64,000 bases of DNA, taken from contig NZ_JBHVOS010000001.1 in assembly GCF_042887685.1 (NCBI RefSeq), forward strand, positions 232,885 through 296,884. The letters are read 5' to 3'. This document shows, piece by piece, positions 16,476 to 25,418 of this stretch; positions within the stretch are counted from its first letter, which is position 1, and each line of letters opens with the position of its first letter. The notes beneath the pieces were generated by a model. That model was not told where the DNA came from, did no database searches, and worked only from the letters and a program-made list of their open reading frames with translations. The position numbers were made by a program, and so were the translations under genes. The stretch is from Oerskovia sp042887685. Lineage in GTDB: Bacteria; Actinomycetota; Actinomycetes; Actinomycetales; Cellulomonadaceae.

Positions 16476-17384
16476 ATGACGAACCTTGACCTGCCATCGA
16501 TCGTGCTCCGCTCGCGGGACGCGGAGAGCCACGGTCTGACGCGCCACGACCTGGGCCGGCCCTGGTGGGAGGCGCCGACCCGAGGGGTACGCGTGCCGAC
16601 CGGCAGCGTCGACGGCGTCGCCGCCCGGTGCCGTGCCGCTCTGGAGATCTTGCCGTCGTCCGCCGCGTTCAGCCACGTCACAGCGCTCCGGCTGCTCGGG
16701 ATAGAGGTGCCCTGGCGGTTGGACCGCGACTCCGCCGGAACCGACGAGCTGCCGGAGCGCCTGCACGTCGTGGTTCCTCGTCGGGACGTGCGGCCGCAGC
16801 GCGGGGACATCGTCGCCCACACGTGCATCCAGCCGGCGCTCGAGGTCTGTACGTGGCACGGGCTCCCGGTCACGACCCCCGCGCAGACCTGGCTCCACCT
16901 CTCTCACGGGCTCAGCGTGACCGAGCTCGTGGTGCTGGGAGACTCCATGACTCGCCGGAAGAACGCTGCGACGACCACCGAGCGGATGCGCGAGCTGCTG
17001 GCCGCGACGCACAAGATGCGAGGGATCGTGAGGGCACGTGCCGCGATCGAACATGTCGTCACGGGCACAGATTCCTCGATGGAGTCCCGGACCCGCATGA
17101 TCCTCGTGGGCGCGGGACTGCCCTGCCCGCAGGTCAACGTGCCGGCGATCGACTCGTCGGGGGCCTTCCTCGCGATGCCCGACATGTCCTACCCTGCGCT
17201 CCGGATCGCGATCGAGTACGACGGAGACGTCCACAGGACCGATCCCGGCACATGGCGACGGGACGTCGAGCGCCGACAGCGCCTCGAAGAAGCAGGTTGG
17301 CTGATCATCACGGTCACCGCTGACGATGTGATCCGACATCCCGAGCGGCTGATCCGACGAGTGCGGGCGGCCCTGGCGCGCTGA
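16476..17384 (+). CDS. DUF559/Vsr-like endonuclease-fold protein with AbiEi-like N-terminus
   Basis: A 302-residue protein. The first 190 residues resemble the winged-helix and linker part of AbiEi/type IV antitoxin-like proteins common in Actinobacteria (GLTRHDLGRPWWEAPTRGV near the start). The last 100 residues look like a PD-(D/E)XK nuclease fold of the DUF559/Vsr type: ESRTR, then MPDMSYPALRIAIEYDG, then a WRRDVERRQRLEEAGW segment and a final VTADDV. Activity has not been shown for this family as far as I know. The ATG at 16476 has no ribosome binding site; CATCGT lies six bases upstream. The stop codon is the first triplet of the second palindromic element. It interrupts the usual leuS-degV neighbourhood together with the HerA-like gene. 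Confidence 0.75.
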   Translation: MTNLDLPSIVLRSRDAESHGLTRHDLGRPWWEAPTRGVRVPTGSVDGVAARCRAALEILPSSAAFSHVTALRLLGIEVPWRLDRDSAGTDELPERLHVVVPRRDVRPQRGDIVAHTCIQPALEVCTWHGLPVTTPAQTWLHLSHGLSVTELVVLGDSMTRRKNAATTTERMRELLAATHKMRGIVRARAAIEHVVTGTDSSMESRTRMILVGAGLPCPQVNVPAIDSSGAFLAMPDMSYPALRIAIEYDGDVHRTDPGTWRRDVERRQRLEEAGWLIITVTADDVIRHPERLIRRVRAALAR

Positions 17385-17438
17385 GTGCATGATTCGGCTG
17401 CGACACGCCGGGCGAGTCGCAGCCGAATCATGCACTCA
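17382..17438. repeat. 57-nt palindromic element, copy 2
   Basis: A perfect 23-bp inverted repeat (17382-17404 and 17416-17438) with an 11-nt loop, almost identical to copy 1. It includes the nuclease gene's stop codon and ends 15 bases before the stop of the convergent HerA-like gene, so it can terminate both. Confidence 0.9.
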
Positions 17439-17453
17439 GCGAGAGCTCCCCGG

Positions 17454-19415
17454 TCAGCGACGGCGCGTGCCGAACACCGTCCGCGTGATCTCCCGGCCGA
17501 GCTGCGTCGCCATCGAGCCCAGGAGCTTGTCGAGGCCCGAGGACGCGGTCGACCTCCGGGCCGTGCCGGTCCGCGAGCCCGACCCCGAACCGCCCCCCGA
17601 ACCGCCCCCCGAGCGGGCAGCATCCCGTTCGAGCTTGGCCCGCATCCTCTCGAGCTCGTCGGCCTGCTTCTTCGCCGCGCGGTCCGCCTCCTTCTGCGCG
17701 GCCTCCTGCTCCTTCGCGAGCCTCTCGGCGGTCTCGGCCTGCTCGGCCGCGGCGTGCTGCGCGGCGATGCGCGCCGTCAGGAGCTCGTAGGCCGACTCGT
17801 TGTCGACCGCCACGGCGTACCGCGCGGCGAGCGGCGATCCCGCGACGATCCCGTCGACGACGGGCTCGGGTGCGGGTTCCATCGACGACTGCGGCGCACG
17901 CACCCGGGTCCACGCGACCGGCGTCGGGGCGCCCTTCTCGGTCAGCACCGTGACCACCGCCTCGCCCGTCCCGAGCGACTGCAGCAGCTGCTCGAGGTCG
18001 TAGGGGGACCGCGGGAACGTCCGCACGGCGGCGCGGAGGGCCGCGGCGTCGTCGGGCGTGAAGGCGCGCAGCGCGTGCTGGACCCTGTTGCCGAGCTGGG
18101 CCAGGACGTCGGCGGGCACGTCCTTGGGGCTCTGCGTCACGAAGAACACGCCCACGCCCTTGGAGCGGATGAGTCGCACGGTCTGCACGACCTGCGCCAC
18201 GAACTCCTTGGTAGCGCCCGTGAACAGCAGGTGCGCCTCGTCGAAGAAGAAGACGAGGCGGGGCTTGTCGAGGTCGCCGACCTCGGGCAGGTCCTGGTAC
18301 AGGTCGGCGAGGAGCCACATGAGGAACGTCGAGAAGAGCGCGGGCCGGTCCTGGACGGCGGGCAGCTCGAGCGCCGAGATCGTGCCGCGCCCGTCGGCCG
18401 CGACGCGCAGCAGCTCGGTCGTGTCGAACGCGGGCTCGCCGAAGAACACGTCGGCTCCCTGCGCCTGGAGCGTCACGATCTCGCGCAGGATCACGCCGGC
18501 CGTCGCCGCGGACAGCCCGCCGATGCCCTTGAGCTCGGCCTTGCCGTCGTCCGAGGTGAGGTAGGCGATGGTCGACTGCAGGTCCTTGAGGTCGAGCAGC
18601 GCGAGGCCCTGCGTGTCGGCCCAGTGGAAGATCAGCCCCAGGCTGGACTCCTGGGTGTCGTTGAGGCCGAGCACCTTGGACAGCAGGAGCGGCCCGAAGT
18701 CGCTCACGGTCGTCCGGATCGGGATGCCCTTGCCGAGCCCGCCGAGCGAGTAGAACTCGACCGGGTAGGTGGTCGGCTCCCAGTCCTGCCCGATGCTCGC
18801 GGTGCGCTCGAGGATCTTCTCCCCGCTCGCGCCGGGCACGGCGAGCCCCGACAGGTCGCCCTTGATGTCCGCGACGAACGTCGGCACCCCGGCGTCGGAC
18901 AGCCCTTCGGCCATGCCCTGCAGCGTCTTGGTCTTGCCCGTCCCGGTGGCCCCGGCGACGAGCCCGTGCCGGTTGAGCATCGCGAGCGAGAACCCGACCT
19001 GGACGTCGGCGCGCGGTACGGGGTCGCCGGGAGCCTCGGGGGCTTCGAGCAGCGCACCCAGCGCGAGCGTCGCACCCTTGTAGGCGTAGCCCGCGGCGAC
19101 CTCGGCGGCGTAAACGTCCAGGGGGCCCGACGGCGGAGCCTGCGCGTGTGGTGCGGCCGCCGGTGCCGGGGTGGTCGGGTCGGGAGTGCCCGACGGCGCC
19201 GCGTCGGCGGGCGGGCCAGGCGCCTCGGTGCCGGGTCCGGAGGGGGAGCCGGTACCGGAGGGGATGTCGGCGCTCCCGGCCGCTGCGGCCTCGGCGGCCT
19301 CGAGCGCGGCCTGTGCTGCGGCGGCCTTGGCCTCGGCCGCCTCGGCGGCCGCCTGCGCGGCGGCTGCCTTCAGGGCGGCGAGCTCTGCGGGGGAGGGGGC
19401 TGCGTCGTCGGGCAT
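17454..19415 (-). CDS. HerA-like P-loop ATPase (DUF853/YjgR type)
   Basis: A 653-residue protein. Residues 10-46 are an Ala/Glu-rich helix, probably coiled coil, followed by a Pro-rich linker to about 95. The ATPase core has Walker A GATGTGKTKT (155-164), Walker B LVFFFDEAHLLF (387-398) and FVTQSPKDVP as a sensor-like segment. A second charged helix (TAERLAKEQEAAQKEADRAA) and a Gly/Ser-rich tail end the protein. DUF853 proteins belong to the HerA/FtsK superfamily of hexameric motors; their role in bacteria is unknown. A TAGTAT element lies seven bases before the ATG. Confidence 0.9.
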   Translation of the reverse strand: MPDDAAPSPAELAALKAAAAQAAAEAAEAKAAAAQAALEAAEAAAAGSADIPSGTGSPSGPGTEAPGPPADAAPSGTPDPTTPAPAAAPHAQAPPSGPLDVYAAEVAAGYAYKGATLALGALLEAPEAPGDPVPRADVQVGFSLAMLNRHGLVAGATGTGKTKTLQGMAEGLSDAGVPTFVADIKGDLSGLAVPGASGEKILERTASIGQDWEPTTYPVEFYSLGGLGKGIPIRTTVSDFGPLLLSKVLGLNDTQESSLGLIFHWADTQGLALLDLKDLQSTIAYLTSDDGKAELKGIGGLSAATAGVILREIVTLQAQGADVFFGEPAFDTTELLRVAADGRGTISALELPAVQDRPALFSTFLMWLLADLYQDLPEVGDLDKPRLVFFFDEAHLLFTGATKEFVAQVVQTVRLIRSKGVGVFFVTQSPKDVPADVLAQLGNRVQHALRAFTPDDAAALRAAVRTFPRSPYDLEQLLQSLGTGEAVVTVLTEKGAPTPVAWTRVRAPQSSMEPAPEPVVDGIVAGSPLAARYAVAVDNESAYELLTARIAAQHAAAEQAETAERLAKEQEAAQKEADRAAKKQADELERMRAKLERDAARSGGGSGGGSGSGSRTGTARRSTASSGLDKLLGSMATQLGREITRTVFGTRRR

Positions 19416-19422
19416 GTCTCGG

Positions 19423-19428
19423 ATACTA
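19423..19428 (-). promoter_or_regulatory. -10 element of the HerA-like gene
   Basis: Minus-strand TAGTAT seven bases before the ATG; leaderless arrangement. Confidence 0.5.
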
Positions 19429-19498
19429 GGGCGGCGCCCCGGTGAGCGCGCGGCGCAGGATGCGACGGCTGGCGGCTGCCACGTAAGGTGTCCCGGAG

Positions 19499-20353
19499 AT
19501 GAGTCCTGCGAAGCACCCGGCCGTCCACGTCGTCACGGACTCGACCGCCTCCCTCCCTGCCGGTGACCACCCGGCGCTGTCCGTGGTGCCTCTGCACGTG
19601 CTGGCCGGGGACGAGGTGTTCCTCGAGGGCGTCGACGTGTCGCCCGACGACGTCGCGGACCGGATCGGCGCGGGCGAGCGGGTCACGACCTCGCAGCCGA
19701 CACCGCACGCCCTGGTCACGGCCTACGAGGCGGCGGCTCGGGCCGGTGCGCGGTCGATCGTCTCGATCCACCTGTCGGGCGACCTGTCGGGCACGGTGCA
19801 CGCGGCGGCGCTCGCCGCGACGCGCTCCCCGGTGCCGGTGCGGGTCGTGGACTCCCGGACCGTCGCGATGGGGCTGGGTTTCGCGGCGCTCGCGGCGGCC
19901 GACGTCGCGGCGGACGGCGGCACGGTCGACGAGGTGGCCCGCCGTGCGATCGCGGTCGCTGACTCGAGCCGAGCGATCTTCATGGTCGAGTCGCTCGACC
20001 ACCTGCGCCGCGGTGGCCGTCTGGGTGTGGCGGCCGCGACGCTCGGTACCGTGCTCGGCGTGAGACCGCTGCTCGCGGTGCGCGACGGCCGGATCGAGGT
20101 GATCCAGAAGGTCCGGACGCGCGGCGCTGCGGTCGACCGGCTGGTCCAGGTGGCGGTCGACTCGGTCGAGCGTCGGGGCGAGCCCGAGCTCGCGGTGCAC
20201 TACCTGGGCGACGACGGTGCGGCGAGAGACGTGGCCGACCGGCTGTGGGACGAGACCGGGGTGCGGGCGGCGGTCACGCCCGTGAGCGCGGTCGTCGGGG
20301 CTCACGCGGGACCCGGTGTGCTGGCGATCGTCGTGGCGGACCGCGCGCCGTAG
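19499..20353 (+). CDS. DegV family fatty-acid-binding protein
   Basis: A 284-residue DegV protein. It opens with VHVVTDSTASLP, has the TSQPTP segment (about 60-65), SIHLSGDLSGTV, and MVESLDHLRRGGRLG, all typical. DegV/FakB proteins bind a fatty acid and, with a FakA kinase, hand it on as acyl-phosphate for phospholipid synthesis. No fakA gene is adjacent. A TAAGGT element lies nine bases upstream of the ATG. Gene position just before comEA is the usual one in Actinobacteria. Confidence 0.92.
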   Translation: MSPAKHPAVHVVTDSTASLPAGDHPALSVVPLHVLAGDEVFLEGVDVSPDDVADRIGAGERVTTSQPTPHALVTAYEAAARAGARSIVSIHLSGDLSGTVHAAALAATRSPVPVRVVDSRTVAMGLGFAALAAADVAADGGTVDEVARRAIAVADSSRAIFMVESLDHLRRGGRLGVAAATLGTVLGVRPLLAVRDGRIEVIQKVRTRGAAVDRLVQVAVDSVERRGEPELAVHYLGDDGAARDVADRLWDETGVRAAVTPVSAVVGAHAGPGVLAIVVADRAP

Positions 20354-20448
20354 GTCGTCCCGGGACTGTCGGCCGTGCACAGGTCGGCCTCCGTGCGTCG
20401 TGTCCACAGCGCCGTCGTCGTGCCCGGCCAGCGGTGGGGCCAGGGGCC

Positions 20449-20454
20449 TAGCGT
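20449..20454 (+). promoter_or_regulatory. -10 element of comEA
   Basis: TAGCGT six bases before the GTG at 20461; leaderless arrangement. Confidence 0.5.
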
Positions 20455-20460
20455 GCCCGG

Positions 20461-21441
20461 GTGACCTTCTCCCGGACGCGCCCACCGACCGCCGACGACG
20501 ACCTGCCGCACCCCGGCGGAGGGGACCGGCTGCGGCGGTTACGAAGCGTCGACGCGGCCCTCGACCCGGTGTCGAGCGACGACCCCCTGCGGCCCTCGAC
20601 CGCACCTCCCAGGAGGACTCGCGAGGGCGAGAGCGACCTGCGGGACGAGCCGGCCCCCCGGCACGGTCCTCTGCACGCGGTCGCCGAGGCGTACACCGCG
20701 GCGAACGGTCACCCGACGACGCACTCGGGTTTCGAGCACGTGCCCGACGGCGGTCCGCGCCGCTGGTCGGCCGGGGCGAGGACCGCGGTGGTCGCCGCGG
20801 TCGCGGTCCTGCTGCTCGCGGCGGGGGTGGCGGCGTGGACGCTCACCGACGGTGACGACCTGCGTCCCGTCGCGGCCCTCGGTGCCGAGCGCACGGTGGC
20901 GGGGACCCCGGGGCGCGAGGACCTCGCTGCGCCCGGGGACGACGGTGTCCCCGGGGTCGCGTCCAGCACCCCCGGGGCCGGTGCCGGGGACGGTGACCCT
21001 GCACCCGGGGTGGGCGACGTCGTCGTGCACGTGGTCGGGGCCGTGGCCGCGCCCGGGCTCGTGACCGTGCCCGAGGGGTCCCGCGTCGCGGACGCGCTCA
21101 CGGCGGCCGGGGACGCCACGCCGGACGCCGACCTCGCAGGGGTCAACCTGGCGCGGGAGGTCGTGGACGGCGAGCAGATCGTCGTGCCGAGGCCGGGTGA
21201 GGTCGTGGCCGCCGCCCCGGGGGCTGCGGCCGGGGGTGGGACGTCGGACGGCCCGGTCGACCTCAACACGGCCGACGAGGCCGCGCTCGACGGACTGTCC
21301 GGGATCGGTCCGGTGCTCGCGGCCCGCATCGTCGAGTGGCGAGAGGCGAACGGCCCGTTCACGACCGTCGAGGAGCTGGGGGAGGTGAGCGGGATCGGGG
21401 ACGCGCTGCTCGCGAGGCTGCGCGACCAGGTGAAGGTCTGA
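20461..21441 (+). CDS. comEA: ComEA-like DNA-binding membrane protein
   Basis: A 326-residue protein: polar N-terminus (about 1-100), one membrane segment (TAVVAAVAVLLLAAGVAAWTL), a Pro/Gly/Ala-rich linker, an SLBB-like domain (VVHVVGAVAAPGLVTVPEGS) and two helix-hairpin-helix motifs at the C-terminus (DLNTADEAALDGLSGIGP and VEELGEVSGIGDALLARL). ComEA binds incoming double-stranded DNA outside the membrane and passes it to ComEC. It is followed after four bases by comEC. Whether this organism is naturally competent cannot be told; the pair is widely kept in Actinobacteria. Confidence 0.93.
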   Translation: MTFSRTRPPTADDDLPHPGGGDRLRRLRSVDAALDPVSSDDPLRPSTAPPRRTREGESDLRDEPAPRHGPLHAVAEAYTAANGHPTTHSGFEHVPDGGPRRWSAGARTAVVAAVAVLLLAAGVAAWTLTDGDDLRPVAALGAERTVAGTPGREDLAAPGDDGVPGVASSTPGAGAGDGDPAPGVGDVVVHVVGAVAAPGLVTVPEGSRVADALTAAGDATPDADLAGVNLAREVVDGEQIVVPRPGEVVAAAPGAAAGGGTSDGPVDLNTADEAALDGLSGIGPVLAARIVEWREANGPFTTVEELGEVSGIGDALLARLRDQVKV

Positions 21442-21445
21442 GACG

Positions 21446-24109
21446 GTGCGCGACGACCAGGTCACCCGGGAGGTCCCGTCACCCCGGCGGTCCCCCGGCC
21501 CGGCCGACCGGCCGGCGCCACCGGACGCCCCGGTGCGTCCCCCGCGGGCGACCGCGACGGACCTCCGGCTCGTGCCCGCGGCGCTCGCGTCCTGGGGGAG
21601 CGCGTGGTGGCTCGCGGGCGCCGAGCCCGAGGCCGCCCTGGTGGGGACCGTCGTGGGCACGGCGTCCGTGGTCCTCCTCGGGGTGCTGCTGCTCGTTGCG
21701 CGGCACCCGCGCGGAGTCACGGCGGCCCGCGTCCCGGAGCCGCGGACCCCTGGGCGTCCGTGGCTCGGGCAGTGCACCCTGGTCGCGGCCTGCGTGCTGG
21801 CCGTGCTGGCGGCCGGGACGGTGCACCTCGTCGCCCGCGACCGGGGCGGTACCGCCGACCTCGCTGACCAGGGCGCGACGGTCGAGGTCCTCGGGAGGGT
21901 CGTGGGCGAACCGGAGGTGGTCACGAACCCCTGGTCGGGGGCGGCGGACTCGGTCCGTACCACGCTGGCCCTGGACGCGCTCGCGGGCCGCGGCGCCGCA
22001 GGCCCTGCCGGGGGGCACGTCGACGTCCTCGCGGACGTCACGTGGGGCGACCTGGCCTACGGGAGCGAGGTCCGGGCGTCGGGCACGCTGATGCCGACCG
22101 ACCCCGGGGACAAGGCCGTGGCGACGCTCGTCGCGACCGGGCCGCCCACGGTCACCCGTGCCCCGGTCCCCGCGCTGGGGATCGTCAACACCCTGCGGGC
22201 CGACCTCCTCACGGTCTCGGACGGACTGCCCGCCGATGCGCGGGCGCTGCTGCCGGGCGTCGCGGTCGGCGACACGTCGCACATCGACGACGAGCTCGAC
22301 GAAGCGCTCAGGACCACGGGGCTGACGCACGTGACCGCCGTCTCGGGCGGGCACTTCGCGATCGTCGTCGCGACCGTGACGGCGCTGTGCGCCACTGCCC
22401 GGGCGCCACGCGGGGTGCGCGTCGTCGTGACGGGCACTGTCATGGCGGGCTTCGTGCTCCTGGTCCACCCCGACCCGAGCGTGCTGCGCGCTGCGGCGAT
22501 GGGCGCCGTCGGGCTCGTGGGGATCGGGCTGGGGCGGCCGTCCAGGGCGCTCCCGGCGCTCGCGGCGGTCGTCGTGGTGCTCCTCGTGCTGGACCCGTGG
22601 CTCGCGCGGTCGTACGGGTTCGTGCTGTCGAGCGTCGCGACGGCCGCCCTGGTCCTCGGGACCCAGCCCCTCGCGCGGCGTCTCACGCCGTGGATCGGCA
22701 CGGTGCCCGCGTTCGCGCTCGCCGTCCCGCTGACGGCGCAGCTCGCGTGCGCACCGATCCTCGTGCTGCTCGACCCGTCGGTCGCGACGTACGCGGTGCC
22801 GGCCAACCTGGTCGCCGCGCCGGCGCTCGTCCCGGCGACCGTGCTCGGGGTGCTCGCGACCCTCGTGGCTCCGTGGTTCCCCTCGGCCGGGGTGGCCCTG
22901 GCGTGGCCCGCAGGGATGGCGTCGTGGTGGATCGCCGCGGTCGCGCGCTCCTTCGCAGGCCTGCCAGGGGCCCGGATGCCCTGGCCAGGCGGGATCGGTG
23001 GCGCGGCGGCGCTCGCGGTGCTGACCGTCGTCGGGCTGGTCCTGGTGTGGCGCTGGCGGTGGGTCGCGAGCCTGGCCGGGATGCGGGTGCCGTGGAGCCG
23101 CGGCAGCGGGTGGCCGCACACGTGGCGCACGGCGGTGCGAACGGGCGCGCGTGAGGCGTTCACCGCCCGACGGCGTCGCGCGACCCTTCGCCTCCTGGTC
23201 GCCTGGGTGATGGTCGCCGTGGCGACCACCGGGTGCGTGGTGCTCGCGTGGCCGCGCTGGATAGCCCCCGCAGGACGTGACGTGCCGGACGACTGGGCGG
23301 TCGCGGCCTGCGACGTCGGGCAGGGCGACGGACTGGTGGTCCGCACCGGGGCCGGGCGCGGCCTCATGGTCGACGTCGGGCCCGCAGGGGACGCCGCGGG
23401 GACCTGCCTCGACGAGCTCGGGATCGAGCGCCTCGACCTGCTCGTGCTCACCCACTTCCACGCCGACCACGTCGGCGGGCTCGACGCGGTGCTCGACGGA
23501 CGCCAGGTCGACCGGGCGCTCGTGACCGGCCTCGGCGACCCTGCCCACCAGGCCGAGCGGGTCCTCGACGACCTGACCGGCCGCGGGGTGCTCGTCGAGA
23601 TCGCCGAGCCCGGGGCCGGCGGGGTGCTCGGCGACGTGACGTGGGAGGTGCTGCAGGCCGGGCGCGGCACCACGTCCAGCGACCCGACGCCGAGCCGCCA
23701 GCGAGGTCGGCCCACCCTCGCCGAGGCCGACGGAGGAGCGAACGACGCGAGCATCGCCCTGCTCGTCACGACCCCTCGGCTCACGCTCGTCGCGCTCGGC
23801 GACCTCGAGGACAGCGGACAGGAGACCCTCGACCGGACGCTGCGGTCCCGCGCCGGCGGAGCCGACGTCGACGTCGTCAAGGTCGCGCACCACGGGTCCC
23901 GCGTCCAGTCGCCCGGGCTCGCCGCGACCCTGAGCCCCACGGTCGCGATCGTGAGCTCGGGCGAGAACACCTACGGCCACCCGACCGATGCCGCGCTCGA
24001 CCTCTACGAGAGCGTCGGGGCAGCAGTCCTGCGCACCGACCGGTGCGGGACGTTCGCGCTCGTCGTGCGTGACGGGGCGCTCGCGGTCGCGGGCTGCGAG
24101 GACGGCTGA
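21446..24109 (+). CDS. comEC: ComEC/Rec2 DNA uptake channel
   Basis: An 887-residue multi-pass protein. The central competence domain carries GLTHVTAVSGGHFAIVVATV, the ComEC family hallmark, within many membrane helices. The C-terminal part (from about 620) is a metallo-beta-lactamase-like domain with CDVGQGDGLVV, HFHADHVGGLD and later VAHHGSRVQS. ComEC carries single-stranded DNA across the membrane; the lactamase-like domain is thought to degrade the non-transported strand. GTG start four bases after comEA, so the genes form an operon. Confidence 0.95.
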   Translation: MRDDQVTREVPSPRRSPGPADRPAPPDAPVRPPRATATDLRLVPAALASWGSAWWLAGAEPEAALVGTVVGTASVVLLGVLLLVARHPRGVTAARVPEPRTPGRPWLGQCTLVAACVLAVLAAGTVHLVARDRGGTADLADQGATVEVLGRVVGEPEVVTNPWSGAADSVRTTLALDALAGRGAAGPAGGHVDVLADVTWGDLAYGSEVRASGTLMPTDPGDKAVATLVATGPPTVTRAPVPALGIVNTLRADLLTVSDGLPADARALLPGVAVGDTSHIDDELDEALRTTGLTHVTAVSGGHFAIVVATVTALCATARAPRGVRVVVTGTVMAGFVLLVHPDPSVLRAAAMGAVGLVGIGLGRPSRALPALAAVVVVLLVLDPWLARSYGFVLSSVATAALVLGTQPLARRLTPWIGTVPAFALAVPLTAQLACAPILVLLDPSVATYAVPANLVAAPALVPATVLGVLATLVAPWFPSAGVALAWPAGMASWWIAAVARSFAGLPGARMPWPGGIGGAAALAVLTVVGLVLVWRWRWVASLAGMRVPWSRGSGWPHTWRTAVRTGAREAFTARRRRATLRLLVAWVMVAVATTGCVVLAWPRWIAPAGRDVPDDWAVAACDVGQGDGLVVRTGAGRGLMVDVGPAGDAAGTCLDELGIERLDLLVLTHFHADHVGGLDAVLDGRQVDRALVTGLGDPAHQAERVLDDLTGRGVLVEIAEPGAGGVLGDVTWEVLQAGRGTTSSDPTPSRQRGRPTLAEADGGANDASIALLVTTPRLTLVALGDLEDSGQETLDRTLRSRAGGADVDVVKVAHHGSRVQSPGLAATLSPTVAIVSSGENTYGHPTDAALDLYESVGAAVLRTDRCGTFALVVRDGALAVAGCEDG

Positions 24110-24210
24110 TCGGGCTGGCTGATCGGGATGGATGGCTGGGACGGGTGATCGGGCTGACCAGGACGGCTGGCCGGGCTGGCTGGCTGATCGGTCTGATCGG
24201 GACGAGCCGA
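24107..24210. repeat. Low-complexity GGCTGATCGGG-type repeats after comEC
   Basis: About six imperfect copies of a 9-13 base unit built on CTGATCGGG follow the comEC stop, with CTGG runs between. Non-coding in all likely frames and probably a slippage-generated tract. Confidence 0.6.
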
Positions 24211-24228
24211 GCCGGTTCGACCGCCGAC

Positions 24229-24302
24229 CATGCGGTTGCGGTACGTCGAGCATGCGGTTGTCGTCCGGAATCGGGCCGATCACGACGCCAACCGCATGCT
24301 CG
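24229..24302. repeat. CATGCGGTTG repeats forming a large hairpin
   Basis: CATGCGGTTG occurs at 24229-24238 and 24251-24260 (22 bp apart) and inverted at 24289-24298. The second and third lie in a 14-bp perfect stem (24247-24260 with 24289-24302); TCGT/ACGA inside the 28-nt loop can pair further. It may terminate comEC transcription, or be a REP-like element distinct from the one beside leuS. Confidence 0.75.
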
Positions 24303-24387
24303 GCACCGGGGCGGGCACCTGCGGTCCGCACCCGGGACGTGTCGCGGGATGTGCTGCGGGTGGGTGGCCCGTGGGATCGTTGTGCCC

Positions 24388-25401
24388 ATGGCTGCCGCTC
24401 CCTCCCGCACCTCCCGCCCGTCCGTGACGCTCGCCTGGAACGCTGTCGAGCTCGCGCCCGTGGTGCTCGTGCAGGGACCCGAGGGGCTGCTCGCGGAGCG
24501 CGCCGTCGACTCGCTGCTCGGGCTCGCACGTGCGCGCGACCCGGAGGCGGAGAAGTCGGAGATCGAGGCCGTGACCTACGAGTCCGGCATGCTGACGGTC
24601 GCCGCGAGCCCGTCGCTCTTCGGCGAGCCCAAGTTCGTGGTCGTGCGAGGCGCGGAGGCAGCGGCCGACGCACTCATCCCGGACGTCGTGGACTACGTGG
24701 CCTCGCCCGACCCGGACACGACGGTCGTGATCGTGCACGGCGGCGGGGTGCGGGGCAAGAAGATGCTCGACGCGATCCGGGCGAGCGGTGCCCCCGTCGT
24801 GGCGTGCGAGGCCATCAAGAAGGACGCCGACAAGCTCTCCTTCGTCGCCGCGGAGTTCAAGGCCGCGGGGCGTCGGGCGGATGCCGGCGCGGTCAAGGCG
24901 CTCGTCGAGGCGCTCGGCAACGACCTGCGTGAGCTCGCGAGCGCGTGTGCGCAGCTCGTCGCCGACACGACGGGCACGATCAGCGCCGCAACGGTCGACC
25001 GGTACTACGGGGGCAGGGTCGAGGCCACGGGGTTCCGGGTCGCCGACGCGGCCGTCGCGGGCAGGGCCGGCGAGGCCGTGTCGTTGCTGCGGCACGCGCT
25101 CGCGACCGGGGTCGACCCCGTGCCGCTCGTCGCGGTGCTCGCGATCAAGCTGCGCACGCTCGCCAAGGTCGCCGCGATGCGCGGCCGCGGGGGAGTCTCG
25201 GCCAAGGACCTGGGGCTCGCCCCCTGGCAGATCGACCGTGCGAAGAAGGACCTGTCGAGCTGGACCCCCGAGGGGCTCGCCGCCGCGATCACCGCTGTCG
25301 CGCAGGCGGACGCCGAGGTCAAGGGCGGCGGCCGTGACCCGGTGTTCGCGGTCGAGCGTGCGGTGCTGACGATCGCCGGGGCGCACGGCTCAGGACGTTG
25401 A
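24388..25401 (+). CDS. holA: DNA polymerase III subunit delta
   Basis: A 337-residue clamp-loader subunit. The N-terminal AAA+-like domain starts VVLVQGPEGLLAERAV and the family features SPSLFGEPKFVVVR and ELASACAQLV are seen, with the C-terminal collar domain after TVDRYYGGRVEATGFRVAD. The delta subunit opens the beta clamp during loading at the replication fork. GATCGT lies seven bases before the ATG. Position between comEC and rpsT is standard for Actinobacteria. Confidence 0.93.
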   Translation: MAAAPSRTSRPSVTLAWNAVELAPVVLVQGPEGLLAERAVDSLLGLARARDPEAEKSEIEAVTYESGMLTVAASPSLFGEPKFVVVRGAEAAADALIPDVVDYVASPDPDTTVVIVHGGGVRGKKMLDAIRASGAPVVACEAIKKDADKLSFVAAEFKAAGRRADAGAVKALVEALGNDLRELASACAQLVADTTGTISAATVDRYYGGRVEATGFRVADAAVAGRAGEAVSLLRHALATGVDPVPLVAVLAIKLRTLAKVAAMRGRGGVSAKDLGLAPWQIDRAKKDLSSWTPEGLAAAITAVAQADAEVKGGGRDPVFAVERAVLTIAGAHGSGR

Positions 25402-25418
25402 GCCCACAGGGGCGTGAA

